Assembly (NCBI RefSeq): GCF_007018905.1
Contig: NZ_CP041402.1
Location: 2,592,001 to 2,656,000 of the forward strand
DNA: 64,000 nucleotides
Source of the DNA: Tardiphaga sp. vice304
Lineage (GTDB): Bacteria; Pseudomonadota; Alphaproteobacteria; Rhizobiales; Xanthobacteraceae
Reading direction: 5' to 3'
Part shown: piece by piece, positions 1-8,300 of the stretch
How positions within the stretch are numbered: position 1 is the stretch's first letter
Layout of the letters: each line of letters opens with the position of its first letter
Position numbers and translations under genes: made by a program
The notes under the pieces: generated by a model
The model's database searches: none
The model's input: only the letters and a program-made list of their open reading frames with translations
Told to the model about the DNA's origin: nothing

Positions 1-104
1 ATATCTCGATCGCGACGCCCGATGCCGAGAGTTTTCGCCGCTCGGAGAGCTACCTCACCGGCCAGATCGCGCGCGCGGTGGCGAGGGGGCAGCGGAGTTT
101 GTGA
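1..104 (+). CDS. C-terminal end of a GTA/phage tail protein (g11-like), partial
   Basis: The reading frame enters from the left edge and stops with TGA at 102-104, leaving 33 residues (they begin ISIATPDAESFRRSES and end in GQRSL). The short Phe-Arg-Arg-Ser-Glu-Ser...Ala-Arg-Ala-Val-Ala-Arg-Gly pattern resembles the end of the tail protein that precedes gene 12 in Rhodobacter-type GTA clusters, and the position just before g12 fits. Too little is visible to assign a function from the sequence alone; the call is by position. Confidence 0.55.
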   Translation, partial: ISIATPDAESFRRSESYLTGQIARAVARGQRSL

Positions 105-130
105 TCCCGGTGTTGCAACAAACTCCGCCG

Positions 131-242
131 TCATCCTGAGGTGCCGTCGCACATGCGACGGCCTCGAAGGATGTGCCGCAGACGCCAGCGTTTGTGGTCG
201 CATCCTTCGAGGCTCGCTCTTCGAGCGAGCGCCTCAGGATGA
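131..242. repeat. Palindromic intergenic repeat (TCATCCTGAG...CTCAGGATGA type)
   Basis: Long imperfect inverted repeat whose arms begin TCATCCTGAGG and end CCTCAGGATGA, with further internal complementary blocks around GCATCCTTCGAGGC. It fills most of the gap between the g11-like stop and g12. It has no coding content and looks like a dispersed palindromic element of the REP type; only one copy lies in the window. Confidence 0.75.
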
Positions 243-265
243 CGGCCTTCTTCATGGAAATCATC

Positions 266-904
266 ATGACCGCCTTCCACGAGATCCTGTTTCCGCTCGA
301 CATCACCATGAAGAGCGCCGGCGGGCCGGAGCGGCGCACCGAGATCGTGTCGTTCGGCTCCGGGCGCGAGCAGCGCAATGCGCGCTGGGCGCATTCGCGG
401 CGACGCTATGACGCCGGCTACGGCATCAAGACGCTCGGTGCGCTGCAAAGCGTGGTGGCGTTCTTCGAGGAACGCCGTGGCCAGCTTCATGGCTTTCGCT
501 GGCGCGACCGGCTCGACCATTCGTCGGCGCAGCCTGGGCAGCCGCCGTCGCCATTCGACCAGGGCATCGGCGCCGGCGACGGCACCACCGCGACCTATCA
601 ATTGCTGAAAAGCTATGGCGAGGGACCGGCGCCCTATGCGCGGCCGATTGCCAAGCCGGTGAGCGGCAGCGTGCGCGTCGCGGTCGGCGGCGTGGAAGTC
701 GCAAGCGACCGCTTCGGTGTCGATGTGACGACCGGCATGGTGACCTTCGCGACCCTGCACCGGCCGCCGGCGGGCGCATCAATCACCGCCGGTTTCCTGT
801 TCGATGTGCCGGTGCGGTTCGACACCGACTATCTCGAAGTCGATCTGTCCGCCTTCACCGCCGGGGCGATCCCGAAAATTCCGATCGTGGAGATCCGGCC
901 ATGA
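266..904 (+). CDS. GTA/phage protein, DUF2460 (gene 12 family)
   Basis: 212-aa protein starting at the ATG at 266 behind GGAA. The opening (FHEILFPLDITMKSAGGPERRTEIV) followed by RNARWAHSRRRYDAGYGIKTL is characteristic of the DUF2460/TIGR02217 family, which is g12 of Rhodobacter-type gene transfer agents and part of the tail-tip region. The length is typical. It lies directly upstream of the g13 homologue in the usual GTA order, separated from it by a palindromic repeat. The longer in-frame opening at 173 runs through the palindrome and is rejected. Exact structural role is inferred from GTA synteny. Confidence 0.88.
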   Translation: MTAFHEILFPLDITMKSAGGPERRTEIVSFGSGREQRNARWAHSRRRYDAGYGIKTLGALQSVVAFFEERRGQLHGFRWRDRLDHSSAQPGQPPSPFDQGIGAGDGTTATYQLLKSYGEGPAPYARPIAKPVSGSVRVAVGGVEVASDRFGVDVTTGMVTFATLHRPPAGASITAGFLFDVPVRFDTDYLEVDLSAFTAGAIPKIPIVEIRP

Positions 905-911
905 TCTTTCA

Positions 912-1069
912 CCCTCCCCTGGAGGGGGAGGGTCGCTCATCGCGATGCGCAGCATTGGGATGAGCGGGGTGGGGTGACACGTTTGATAGTTGCGCTCGCG
1001 GCCCACCCCACCCCGTCTCGCAAGACGCTTCGCGTCTGGCTCGTCGACCCTCCCCCTCCAGGGGAGGGT
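912..1069. repeat. Palindromic element A, copy 1 (CCCTCCCC...GGGGAGGG)
   Basis: About 158 bp bounded by CCCTCCCCTGGAGGGGGAGG on the left and CTCCCCCTCCAGGGGAGGG on the right, with inner arms GGGGTGGGGTGAC and CCCACCCCACCCC. It therefore folds as a long nested hairpin. Related copies lie at 9199-9367 and 12706-12874. This copy separates g12 from g13. Confidence 0.9.
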
Positions 1070-1084
1070 AAGAAAGGAAGGGCC

Positions 1085-1993
1085 ATGAGAAGCGTTCCCG
1101 CAGCACTGCAGGCCAGACTGGACTCCGGCGTCACCACGCTGGCGCAGCTGTGGAAGCTGTCGCGCCGCGATGGCGGCGTGCTGGGTTTTACCGACCATGA
1201 TCGCGATCTGGTCATCGACGGCGTGACCTATCGCGCCGGCACCGGCTTTGGCGCGTCGGAGGCCTCGCAGCGCTTCGATCTGTCGGTCGATGGCGGCGAG
1301 GTGGCCGGCGCGCTCGATGACGACGTGCTGACCGAGGCCGATCTCGCCGCCGGGCGCTATGACGCCGCCGGAATCGAGGCCTGGCTGGTCGACTGGAGCG
1401 ACGTGACGTTGAAGCTTCTGGTGGCGCGCGGAAGGCTCGGCGAGGTCAGGCGCGAGGGCACCGCCTTCACCGCCGAATTGCGTGGGCAGGCCGATCTGCT
1501 GTCGCAGGAGAGCGGCCGGCTCTACACCGCGAAATGCGGCGCCGATCTCGGCGATGCCCGGTGCCGCGTCGATCTCGCCAGCGCGGCCTATCGCGGCAGC
1601 GGCAGCGTGCAGGCGGTCGAGGGCACGTCGCTGTTCACCGCCACGGGGCTCGACGGCTTTGCCGACCGCTGGTTCAGCGCCGGCCGATTGAGCTGGGTCA
1701 GCGGCGGCAATGCCGGGCTGTCGATCGAGATCAAGCTGCATCGAAACATCGACGGCGAGGTACGGCTGACGCTGTGGCAGGCGATGCCCGAGCCAGTCGC
1801 GATCGGCGACGCCTTCACGCTCACCGCCGGCTGCGACAAGCTGCTGGCGACCTGCCGCGACCGCTTCGCCAACGCCGACAATTTTCGCGGCTTCCCGCAT
1901 ATCCCCGGCAACGACTTCGTCCTCAGCTATCCCAACGCCGGCACCGTCAGCGACAGCGGCGCGTCGCTGGTGTTGCCGAAGAGCGTGGGGTGA
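1085..1993 (+). CDS. GTA/phage protein, DUF2163 (gene 13 family)
   Basis: 302-aa protein starting at the ATG at 1085 behind a good Shine-Dalgarno (AGGAAGGG). The N-terminus (VPAALQARLDSGVTTLAQLWKL...GFTDHDRDL) and the C-terminal FRGFPHIPGNDF motif are hallmarks of DUF2163/TIGR02218, g13 of Rhodobacter-type GTAs, a tail hub/baseplate component. The last 29 codons and the following 110 bp are duplicated at 4561-4763 on the far side of the LanC island, so the island sits exactly at this gene's 3' end. The coding region itself is complete. Confidence 0.9.
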   Translation: MRSVPAALQARLDSGVTTLAQLWKLSRRDGGVLGFTDHDRDLVIDGVTYRAGTGFGASEASQRFDLSVDGGEVAGALDDDVLTEADLAAGRYDAAGIEAWLVDWSDVTLKLLVARGRLGEVRREGTAFTAELRGQADLLSQESGRLYTAKCGADLGDARCRVDLASAAYRGSGSVQAVEGTSLFTATGLDGFADRWFSAGRLSWVSGGNAGLSIEIKLHRNIDGEVRLTLWQAMPEPVAIGDAFTLTAGCDKLLATCRDRFANADNFRGFPHIPGNDFVLSYPNAGTVSDSGASLVLPKSVG

Positions 1994-2111
1994 GTTTCAC
2001 CACATAATCACCAGCGAAGAGCCAAGCGGCATCATGCGCGAAAGTCGCGGCCTCCTCCTTCTCCCCTTGTGGGAGAAGGTGGCGCGGACGAAGTCCGCGT
2101 CGGATGAGGGG
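1907..2111. repeat. Long direct repeat, left copy (g13 3' end plus half palindrome)
   Basis: About 205 bp running from the last codons of g13 through its stop and into the left half of a CTTCTCCCCTTGTGGGAGAAGG palindromic element. It matches 4561-4763. Over the 88 coding-end bases I count 5 mismatches (about 94% identity); the non-coding part is more diverged. The two copies bracket the LanC/ABM/LysR island. Confidence 0.9.
2052..2111. repeat. Palindromic element B, left half only
   Basis: CCTTCTCCCCTTGTGGGAGAAGGTGG through CGGATGAGGGG. It matches the left half of the complete element at 4709-4853, but the right arm (CTCTCCCACAAGGGGAGAGG) is missing. The sequence becomes island DNA immediately after 2111, which places the island junction inside this palindrome. 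Confidence 0.85.
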
Positions 2112-2385
2112 TCTCTAGGCGTGTACTCATAAATTGCGCGCTTGTGTGGGAGCTTGAGGCAGGTCCGCTATCCGCCGTATTGCAGCCTTAAATTGGAGAT
2201 CGCCTCAGGTCCGAAAAGTGCCAGAGGGAGACATTGACTCCTCATTGCTGCGCCGCGTTGAACCATTTCAGATGGTGCAGTCGGTTTGCCGAGCGGCACG
2301 CTTTAAAATAGCTTTCGTTCAATCGTGCGATCCTTACTTGCCTCATCTGAAATACAGATGGATAGCGCTCAGGAGCCCCTACGCA

Positions 2386-3579
2386 ATGATTACCCCTGGA
2401 CGTCATCGTCCGCTTGTACAGGACGCTTGGAACGAATCGGATGTTCGGGTGGCGATCGAAGAAATTGCGGCCGATGCGGTCACCCATTTCCATCCCGACA
2501 CCTTCTGGCCGGCTCACCCCAGTGACGACGGGGTGGGAGATGGCGACCCCAGCTTCTACAAGGGCGCGGCGGGTGTCATTTGGGCACTCGATTACTTACA
2601 TCGGATAGGGGCTACCCGTGTCGCCGAAGACTTTCGCTCTGTGCTGCCAGAGCTGATAGATCGGACAGTTATCGACCACCAAGCCAGTTCGCCGACTGGT
2701 TACGAGAAGCATGGCTCACTGCTTCGCGGCGACATGGGGGCGGCACTTCTCGCAATGCGCCTTGAGCCGACATCGAGCCTCGCCGACCTGGTTTATAGGC
2801 GCGCCGAATCAAATGATGGACTGCCAATCCGAGAACTCATGTGGGGTATGCCGGGGTCGATGGTTGCGGCAGTCCACATGGGCAAGTTGACGGAGGAAGA
2901 GCGATGGCGCGGCCTCTTTCAAGTGCAGGCAGCGCGGCTATTTGCCGAACTGGAGGACACGCCGCAAGGTCCACTTTGGACCCAGGATCTTTACGGTGCG
3001 AAAGACCGCTTTCTCGGGCCAGTTCACGGCTTCGCCGGCAACGTCATCCCTTTATTGCTCGGATGGAATTGGTTGACGGCGGCGCAGCGAGCGCACGTGG
3101 CCGAATTTGTGCCGAAGACGCTTGAAGCGAATGCATGGCGGTACGAAATTGGAGCAACATGGGGTCCGAGAAGCAAGCGCGAGAAGCGACTGTTCATATG
3201 CCAGCACTGTCACGGCGCGCCGGGAATGGTTACGACCTTTGCTGACGCGCCCTTCGCTACGCCGGAATTCGACGCGCTTCTGTTGGATGGCGGGCGCTTT
3301 GCTTGGACCGCCGGACCGCTAACAAAGGGCTCGAACCTTTGCCACGGCACGGGTGGAAATGGCTACGCATTCCTCAAGCTCTACCGACGCACGAATGATC
3401 AGATTTGGCTCGACCGCGCGCGCCGGTTTGCCATGACTGCCATCTTCCAGTATCGCGGTGCTCAGATGGTTGCTGGCCGCGGTCGGTATTCGCTTTGGAC
3501 CGGTGACATCGGTCTTGCAATCTACCTTTGGGATTGCATCACAGGGGACGCTCGGTTCCCAACTATCGATGTGTTCTGA
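2386..3579 (+). CDS. Stand-alone LanC-like (LANCL-type) zinc protein
   Basis: 397-aa protein from the ATG at 2386, which has CAGGAG upstream; the frame is open to 2218 but that extension has no family-like sequence. It shows the LanC toroid signatures: GAAG near residue 61, HGFAG (His214), CHGAPG (Cys275-His276) and CHGTGGNGY (Cys319-His320). Cys275, Cys319 and His320 are the expected zinc ligands, at spacings very like eukaryotic LANCL1 (Cys276, Cys322, His323). LanC enzymes add Cys thiols to dehydroamino acids, and LANCL proteins add glutathione to them. No lanthipeptide precursor or dehydratase is nearby, so a detoxifying or thiol-addition role is possible but inferred. Base composition is visibly less GC-rich than the GTA genes on either side. 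Confidence 0.85.
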   Translation: MITPGRHRPLVQDAWNESDVRVAIEEIAADAVTHFHPDTFWPAHPSDDGVGDGDPSFYKGAAGVIWALDYLHRIGATRVAEDFRSVLPELIDRTVIDHQASSPTGYEKHGSLLRGDMGAALLAMRLEPTSSLADLVYRRAESNDGLPIRELMWGMPGSMVAAVHMGKLTEEERWRGLFQVQAARLFAELEDTPQGPLWTQDLYGAKDRFLGPVHGFAGNVIPLLLGWNWLTAAQRAHVAEFVPKTLEANAWRYEIGATWGPRSKREKRLFICQHCHGAPGMVTTFADAPFATPEFDALLLDGGRFAWTAGPLTKGSNLCHGTGGNGYAFLKLYRRTNDQIWLDRARRFAMTAIFQYRGAQMVAGRGRYSLWTGDIGLAIYLWDCITGDARFPTIDVF

Positions 3580-3605
3580 CTCTAGCGAGCTAGGACCGCC
3601 TTGGA

Positions 3606-3650
3606 TCAAACGCGACCAGACAGCCCGGCAATCCGCCAGCCGCTGTGTGC
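3606..3650. repeat. 45-bp direct repeat, left copy
   Basis: TCAAACGCGACCAGACAGCC and onward, just after the LanC-like stop. It recurs at 4369-4413 with 43 of 45 bases identical and the same orientation. The pair brackets the ABM gene and the LysR remnant, so this looks like a nested insertion or duplication inside the larger island. Confidence 0.85.
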
Positions 3651-3755
3651 CAACAACCTACATAGACTATTGTTGAAATAAACTGTCGGCGCGCGCCAGC
3701 ACTACGGCTGAAATTTCCATTCCGATCGCCTCCCTTGCTTTCGATTGATGATCAT

Positions 3756-4073
3756 TCAAGCGCAGCGGGGCGCCTTTGCTGTCCACATCCGCTCCCGAAT
3801 AACGCTGCAAATCTGGTATTTGAATTCGCTGAAAAAGGACTCTACGCCACGCCTCTTTGCCTTGCCGTGCTCGGGATCAATACGCCATTGATGAAGCGCT
3901 TCCTCGGTCTCGAACTCGACGATCGTCACCCACTCCCCATCGTCCGCAACGAAACCCTTGTGCGATATGTAGCCGGGGATTGTTCTCGCCAGTTCGCTCA
4001 TGCGTTTTGCCATCGGACCATACTCGTCCTGGGCACCGGGCTTCATCCGGGAGCGAAATACCGTGACGATCAT
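3756..4073 (-). CDS. Antibiotic-biosynthesis-monooxygenase (ABM) domain protein
   Basis: 105-aa protein, ATG at 4073 with AAAGGACATCCC directly upstream. The N-terminal MIVTVFRSRMKPGAQDEY and the central GYISHKGFVADDGEWVTIVEFE fit the dimeric alpha-beta barrel ABM fold, small cofactor-free monooxygenases or stress-related enzymes. It is divergent from a broken LysR-type regulator gene, a common arrangement for this family, so it may once have been under that regulator's control. Substrate unknown. It lies in the low-GC island between two 45-bp direct repeats. Confidence 0.72.
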   Translation of the reverse strand: MIVTVFRSRMKPGAQDEYGPMAKRMSELARTIPGYISHKGFVADDGEWVTIVEFETEEALHQWRIDPEHGKAKRRGVESFFSEFKYQICSVIRERMWTAKAPRCA

Positions 4074-4194
4074 GGGATGTCCTTTTTATTCTGATGATGC
4101 CGTCGTCTCAGATCAGGCTATACCCAATGCTACTCATCGTATGAAATGAATAATAAGGATCAAAAACATCTCTTGATGAGATATCGCCGAACAG

Positions 4195-4348
4195 GTGGAT
4201 CTGTCGGATCGTCAGATATTTGCTGCCGTGGTGCGCGAAGGCGGTGTCACGCGCAGCCAAGCGGCTGCACCGCGTTCAATCCAACAACACGACGCGTATT
4301 CGTCAACTCGAAGAGCACATTGGCGTTGTCGCAAGCGGCGGTCCGTAA
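4195..4348 (+). pseudogene. LysR-family regulator remnant (HTH only, frameshifted)
   Basis: From the GTG at 4195 the frame reads MDLSDRQIFAAVVREGGVTR. After about 20 codons a one-base shift is needed to continue as AKRLHRVQSNNTTRIRQLEE, the classic recognition-helix region of a LysR-type winged helix. It then stops at TAA 4346-4348. The C-terminal co-inducer domain is absent. The gene is divergent from the ABM gene and is clearly a decayed fragment, probably the former regulator of that gene. Confidence 0.8.
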
Positions 4349-4368
4349 TTGCCGATGTCTGTTTTGAG

Positions 4369-4413
4369 TCAAACGCGACCAGACAGCCCGGCAATCTGCC
4401 AGCCGCTGTATGC
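4369..4413. repeat. 45-bp direct repeat, right copy
   Basis: Second copy of the repeat at 3606-3650 (43/45 identical), starting directly after the LysR remnant. The following 140 bp up to the long direct repeat hold no gene I can recognise. Confidence 0.85.
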
Positions 4414-4560
4414 AAGATACCGGACATTTTCCGACGGCTCGACTTGGTCGCTTTCATCTCAAAACTGGACAACGTCAAAGTCATGCCGGCTTGTCGGCGT
4501 CCATAGCTTGGTGCACTTTCGCTTTGTGATGATCCCGACGCTTCAATGCGGATCCATCCC

Positions 4561-4763
4561 GGCAACGGTTTCGTCCTCAGCTATCCCAATGCCGGCACCG
4601 TCAGCGACAGCGGCGCGTCACTGGTGCTGCCGAAGAGCGTGGGGTGAGTGTCACCAAATAATCACCAGCGAATAGCTAAGCCGCACAATGCGCGAAAGTC
4701 GCGGCCTCTTCCTTCTCCCCTTGTGGGAGAAGGTGGCCGCGCGCAGCGCGGTCGGATGAGGGG
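4561..4763. repeat. Long direct repeat, right copy, with a g13 C-terminal fragment
   Basis: Positions 4561-4647 read GNGFVLSYPNAGTVSDSGAS...PKSVG then TGA, the same ending as g13, without the rest of that gene. The match continues through the non-coding sequence to 4763. This copy retains the complete palindromic element that follows, so it probably represents the original g13-g14 intergenic region. Confidence 0.9.
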
Positions 4764-4853
4764 GCTGCACAGTCGGAGACTGCGGCTACCCCTCACCCGT
4801 CTCGAACGCTTCGCGTTCGATCCACCCTCTCCCACAAGGGGAGAGGGAAGAAA
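4709..4853. repeat. Palindromic element B, complete
   Basis: Bounded by CTTCCTTCTCCCCTTGTGGG and CCCACAAGGGGAGAGGGAAG with inner arms CGGATGAGGGG and CCCCTCACCCG, giving a long nested hairpin between the island and g14. It has the same architecture as element A but different outer arms. The left half of this element is also present at 2052-2111. Confidence 0.88.
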
Positions 4854-4878
4854 TCCACACTTCGATCAGAGATTTCCC

Positions 4879-5319
4879 ATGCCCCATCCGCTCACCCGCG
4901 CCGCCATTGTCGCCGAGGCGCGCGACTGGATCGGCACGCGCTACCGGCATCAGGCGTCGCTGAAGGGCACAGGCTGCGATTGTCTCGGTCTGGTGCGCGG
5001 GGTGTGGCGGGGCTGCGTCGGCTGTGAGCCGGAAGCGCCGCCGCCTTATGCGCCGGACTGGGCGGAAGCATCAGGCGAGGAAGCGCTGGCGGAGGCGGCG
5101 TTGCGGCATCTCGTGCCGGTTGCGCTCGATACGTTCGGTGCCGGCGACATCCTGCTGTTCCGCTGGCGCGCGGGGCTGGTCGCCAAGCACGCGGCGATCG
5201 CGACCGGCGAGGCCACCATGGTGCACGCGCATGACGGCGCGTCGGTCTGCGAGGTAGCGCTGGCGCCGTGGTGGCGGCGGCGGCTGGCCTTTGCCTTTGC
5301 ATTTCCCGGAGTAGGCTGA
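4879..5319 (+). CDS. GTA/phage NlpC/P60 cell-wall peptidase (gene 14 family)
   Basis: 146-aa protein from the ATG at 4879. It begins ARDWIGTRYRHQASLKGTGCDCLGLVRG, the NlpC/P60 catalytic block, with Cys35 as the likely nucleophile and His104 (KHAAIA) as its partner. This is TIGR02219, g14 of Rhodobacter-type GTAs, a tail-tip peptidase thought to open peptidoglycan in the recipient. Its stop overlaps the g15 start by one base (TGATG), so the two are translationally coupled. The island separates it from g13, its normal neighbour. Confidence 0.9.
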   Translation: MPHPLTRAAIVAEARDWIGTRYRHQASLKGTGCDCLGLVRGVWRGCVGCEPEAPPPYAPDWAEASGEEALAEAALRHLVPVALDTFGAGDILLFRWRAGLVAKHAAIATGEATMVHAHDGASVCEVALAPWWRRRLAFAFAFPGVG

Positions 5320-8300
5320 TGGCAGCGCTCGTACTTTCATCGGCAGGCGGCGCGCTCGGCGCGGTGTTCGGGCCGATCGGCGCGATCGCCGGACGCATCG
5401 CAGGCGCGGTGGCCGGCAACATGCTCGACCAGGCCTTGTTCGGCAGCGGCGGCGGCGATCGCAGCACGACCGGGCCACGGCTCGCCGATCTCGACGTGAT
5501 GGCCTCGACCGAAGGCGCGCCGATCCCGCGCGTCTATGGCCGCGCGCGGTTGAGCGGCCAGGTGATCTGGGCGACGCAGCTCGAAGAAGTCGCGACGACG
5601 ACGGAGAACGCGGACGACAGCGGCGGCAAGGGCTTTGCCGCGGCCGGCGCCAGTTCGACGGGCACGACGACGGACTATACGTACTTCGCCAATTTCGCCG
5701 TCGGGCTGTGCGAGGGCCGCATCGGCCGCGTCAGTCGGATTTGGGCCGACGGCAAGCCGCTCGATCTCGATGGCATCAATCTCCGCGTCTATCGCGGCGA
5801 CGAGACCCAGCCACCTGACGGGCTGATCGTGGCGAAAGAAGGCGCCGGCAATGCGCCGGCCTATCGCGGGCTGGCCTATGTCGTGTTCAAGCGCCTCGCG
5901 CTGGCAAGTTTCGGCAACCGGATTCCGCAATTGTCGTTCGAGGTGGTGCGCCCGATCGGCCTGCTGGAAAACATGACGCGCGCCGTCACGCTGATCCCCG
6001 GCAGTACCGAATTCGGCTACGAGCCGTCGGCCGTGGTGCAGGTGACGGGACCCGGCCAGTCGGCGCCGGAGAACCGCCATGTCGCGCATGCGCGCTCCGA
6101 TGTGGTGGCGGCGCTTGACGAGTTGCAGGGCGTCTGTCCGAACCTCGAGCGCGTGGCGCTCGTGGTGGCGTGGTTCGGGTCCGATCTCCGCGCCGGCCAT
6201 TGCGTCGTGCGGCCGGGGATCGACAATGCCGCCAAGACCACCAGTCCGCTGGCCTGGTCGGTCGATGGCGTGACGCGCGCATCGGCCTATCTGGTATCGC
6301 AGATCGAGGGTCGCGCGGCGTTCGGCGGTACGCCGTCGGATGCCAGCGTGACGCATCTGATCGCCGAGCTGAAAGCGCGCGGGCTGAAAGTGACGCTGTA
6401 TCCGTTCGTGATGATGGACATCGCCGCCGGCAATGCGCTCACCGACCCCTATAGCGGCGCGGCGTCGCAGCCGACCTATCCGTGGCGTGGTCGCATCACC
6501 TGCGATCCCGCACCGGGACGGCCGGGCTCGCCGCAGGGCACCGCGGCGGTTGCCGCGCAGGTGGCGAATTTCTTCAGCGGCGGCATCTGGAACTATCGCC
6601 GGCTGGTGCTGCATTATGCGCAGCTCTGCGCCGCCGCCGGCGGGGTCGATGCCTTCCTGATCGGCTCGGAGCTGAAGGCGCTGACGCGGCTGCGCGCCGG
6701 CGGCTTCTATCCGGCGGTCGATGCGCTGGTGTCGCTGGCGGCCGAGGTCAAGGCGACGCTGCCCGGCGCGCTGGTGACTTACGGCGCGGACTGGACCGAA
6801 TATGGCGCCGATGTTTTCGACGGCGACGTGCGGTTTCCGCTCGATCCGCTGTGGGCCTCGCCCGCGATCGGCGCGGTCGGCATCGATTACTATGCGCCAT
6901 TGGCCGACTGGCGCGACGAGGCCGGCCATCTGGATTCGCAGCAGGCGACCTCGATCTATGACCGCGGCTTTTTGCGCGGCAATGTCCGCCGCTGCGAGGC
7001 CTATGACTGGTACTATTCCGATGACGAGGCGCGCGACGCGCAGGACCGCGTCGATATCACCGACGGGCTCGGCAAGCCCTGGACCTACCGCGTCAAGGAT
7101 CTGTGGAGCTGGTGGTCGAACCTGCATGTCGAGCGCGCCGGCGGCGTCGAACTGGGCGCGCCGACCGGCTGGGTGCCGGGCAGCAAGCCGATCTGGCTCA
7201 CCGAACTCGGCTGTCCCGCGGTCGACAAGGGCGCCAACCAGCCCAGCGTGTTTCCCGATCCGAAATCCTCGGAGAATTTCGCGCCGTATTTCTCCGATGG
7301 CGCGCGCGACGATCTGATGCAGCGGCGCTATCTTGAGGCGGTGCTGCAGGCCTTCGATCCCGCGTTCGGCGCCGATGCGACCGACAATCCGGTCTCGCCA
7401 ATCTATGGCGGGCGGATGGTCGAGGTCTCCGCGATCCATCTGTGGACCTGGGACGCCCGGCCGTTCCCGGTGTTTCCGGCCGCCGATGACATCTGGGGCG
7501 ACGCCGCCAACTGGCACGCCGGGCACTGGCTGAGTGGCCGGCTCGGCGGCGCGCCGCTCGATGCGCTGGTCGCGGCGCTGCTGGCGGACGCCGGTGTCGG
7601 CGGCGTCGATGCCTCGGCGTTGCGCGACAGTTGCGACGGCTATGTGGTGGACCGCCCGATGACGCCGCGCGCGATGATCGAGCCGCTGGCCAGCGCTTAC
7701 GCGTTCAACGCCACCGCCGCCGACGGCACGCTGCGCTTCGTGCCGCGCGGTGGCATGGCCGTGATGGAAATCGCCGAGGACGATCTGGTCGATGCCGGAA
7801 AGGTGGCGCTGTCGCGGCTGACCCGCGCGCAGGAGACCGAGCTGCCGCGCCAGGTCTCGCTCGGCTTCAGCGATCCGCTGGGCGACTATCGCCGCGCGGC
7901 GGTGACCTCGCGAAAACTGACCGGCGGCGCCAGCCGGATGCTGCACGCCGACCTCGCGATCATCACCGACGAGGCGGCGGCGACAAGGCGCGCCGAGATC
8001 TGGCTGCAGGATATGTGGGCCGGCCGCGAGCGCGCGGAATTCGGCCTCGGCATGAACGCGCTGAAACTGGCGCCGGGCGATGTCGTGGCGCTGACGCTGA
8101 AGGGACGGCGCCGGCTGTTCGAGATCGACGGCCTCGTCGATACGCAATCGCGCGCGGTCACGGCGCGCAGCATCGACCCGGAGGTGTTTGCGGTGCCGCT
8201 GGCCGTGCCGGACATCCGCCGGCCTTCGATCCCCGCCGCGCTCGGGCAGGTCGCCGTCCATGCGCTCAATCTGCCGCCGATCGATCCCGCGCAACCCGAC

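Noticed and set aside
2386..3579. Lanthipeptide biosynthetic cluster
   Set aside because: Only a LanC-like gene is present; there is no precursor peptide, dehydratase, protease or exporter in the island.
4349..4560. Possible small genes between the LysR remnant and the right long repeat
   Set aside because: Short frames on both strands lack ribosome sites and resemblance to known proteins; only the 45-bp repeat is supported.
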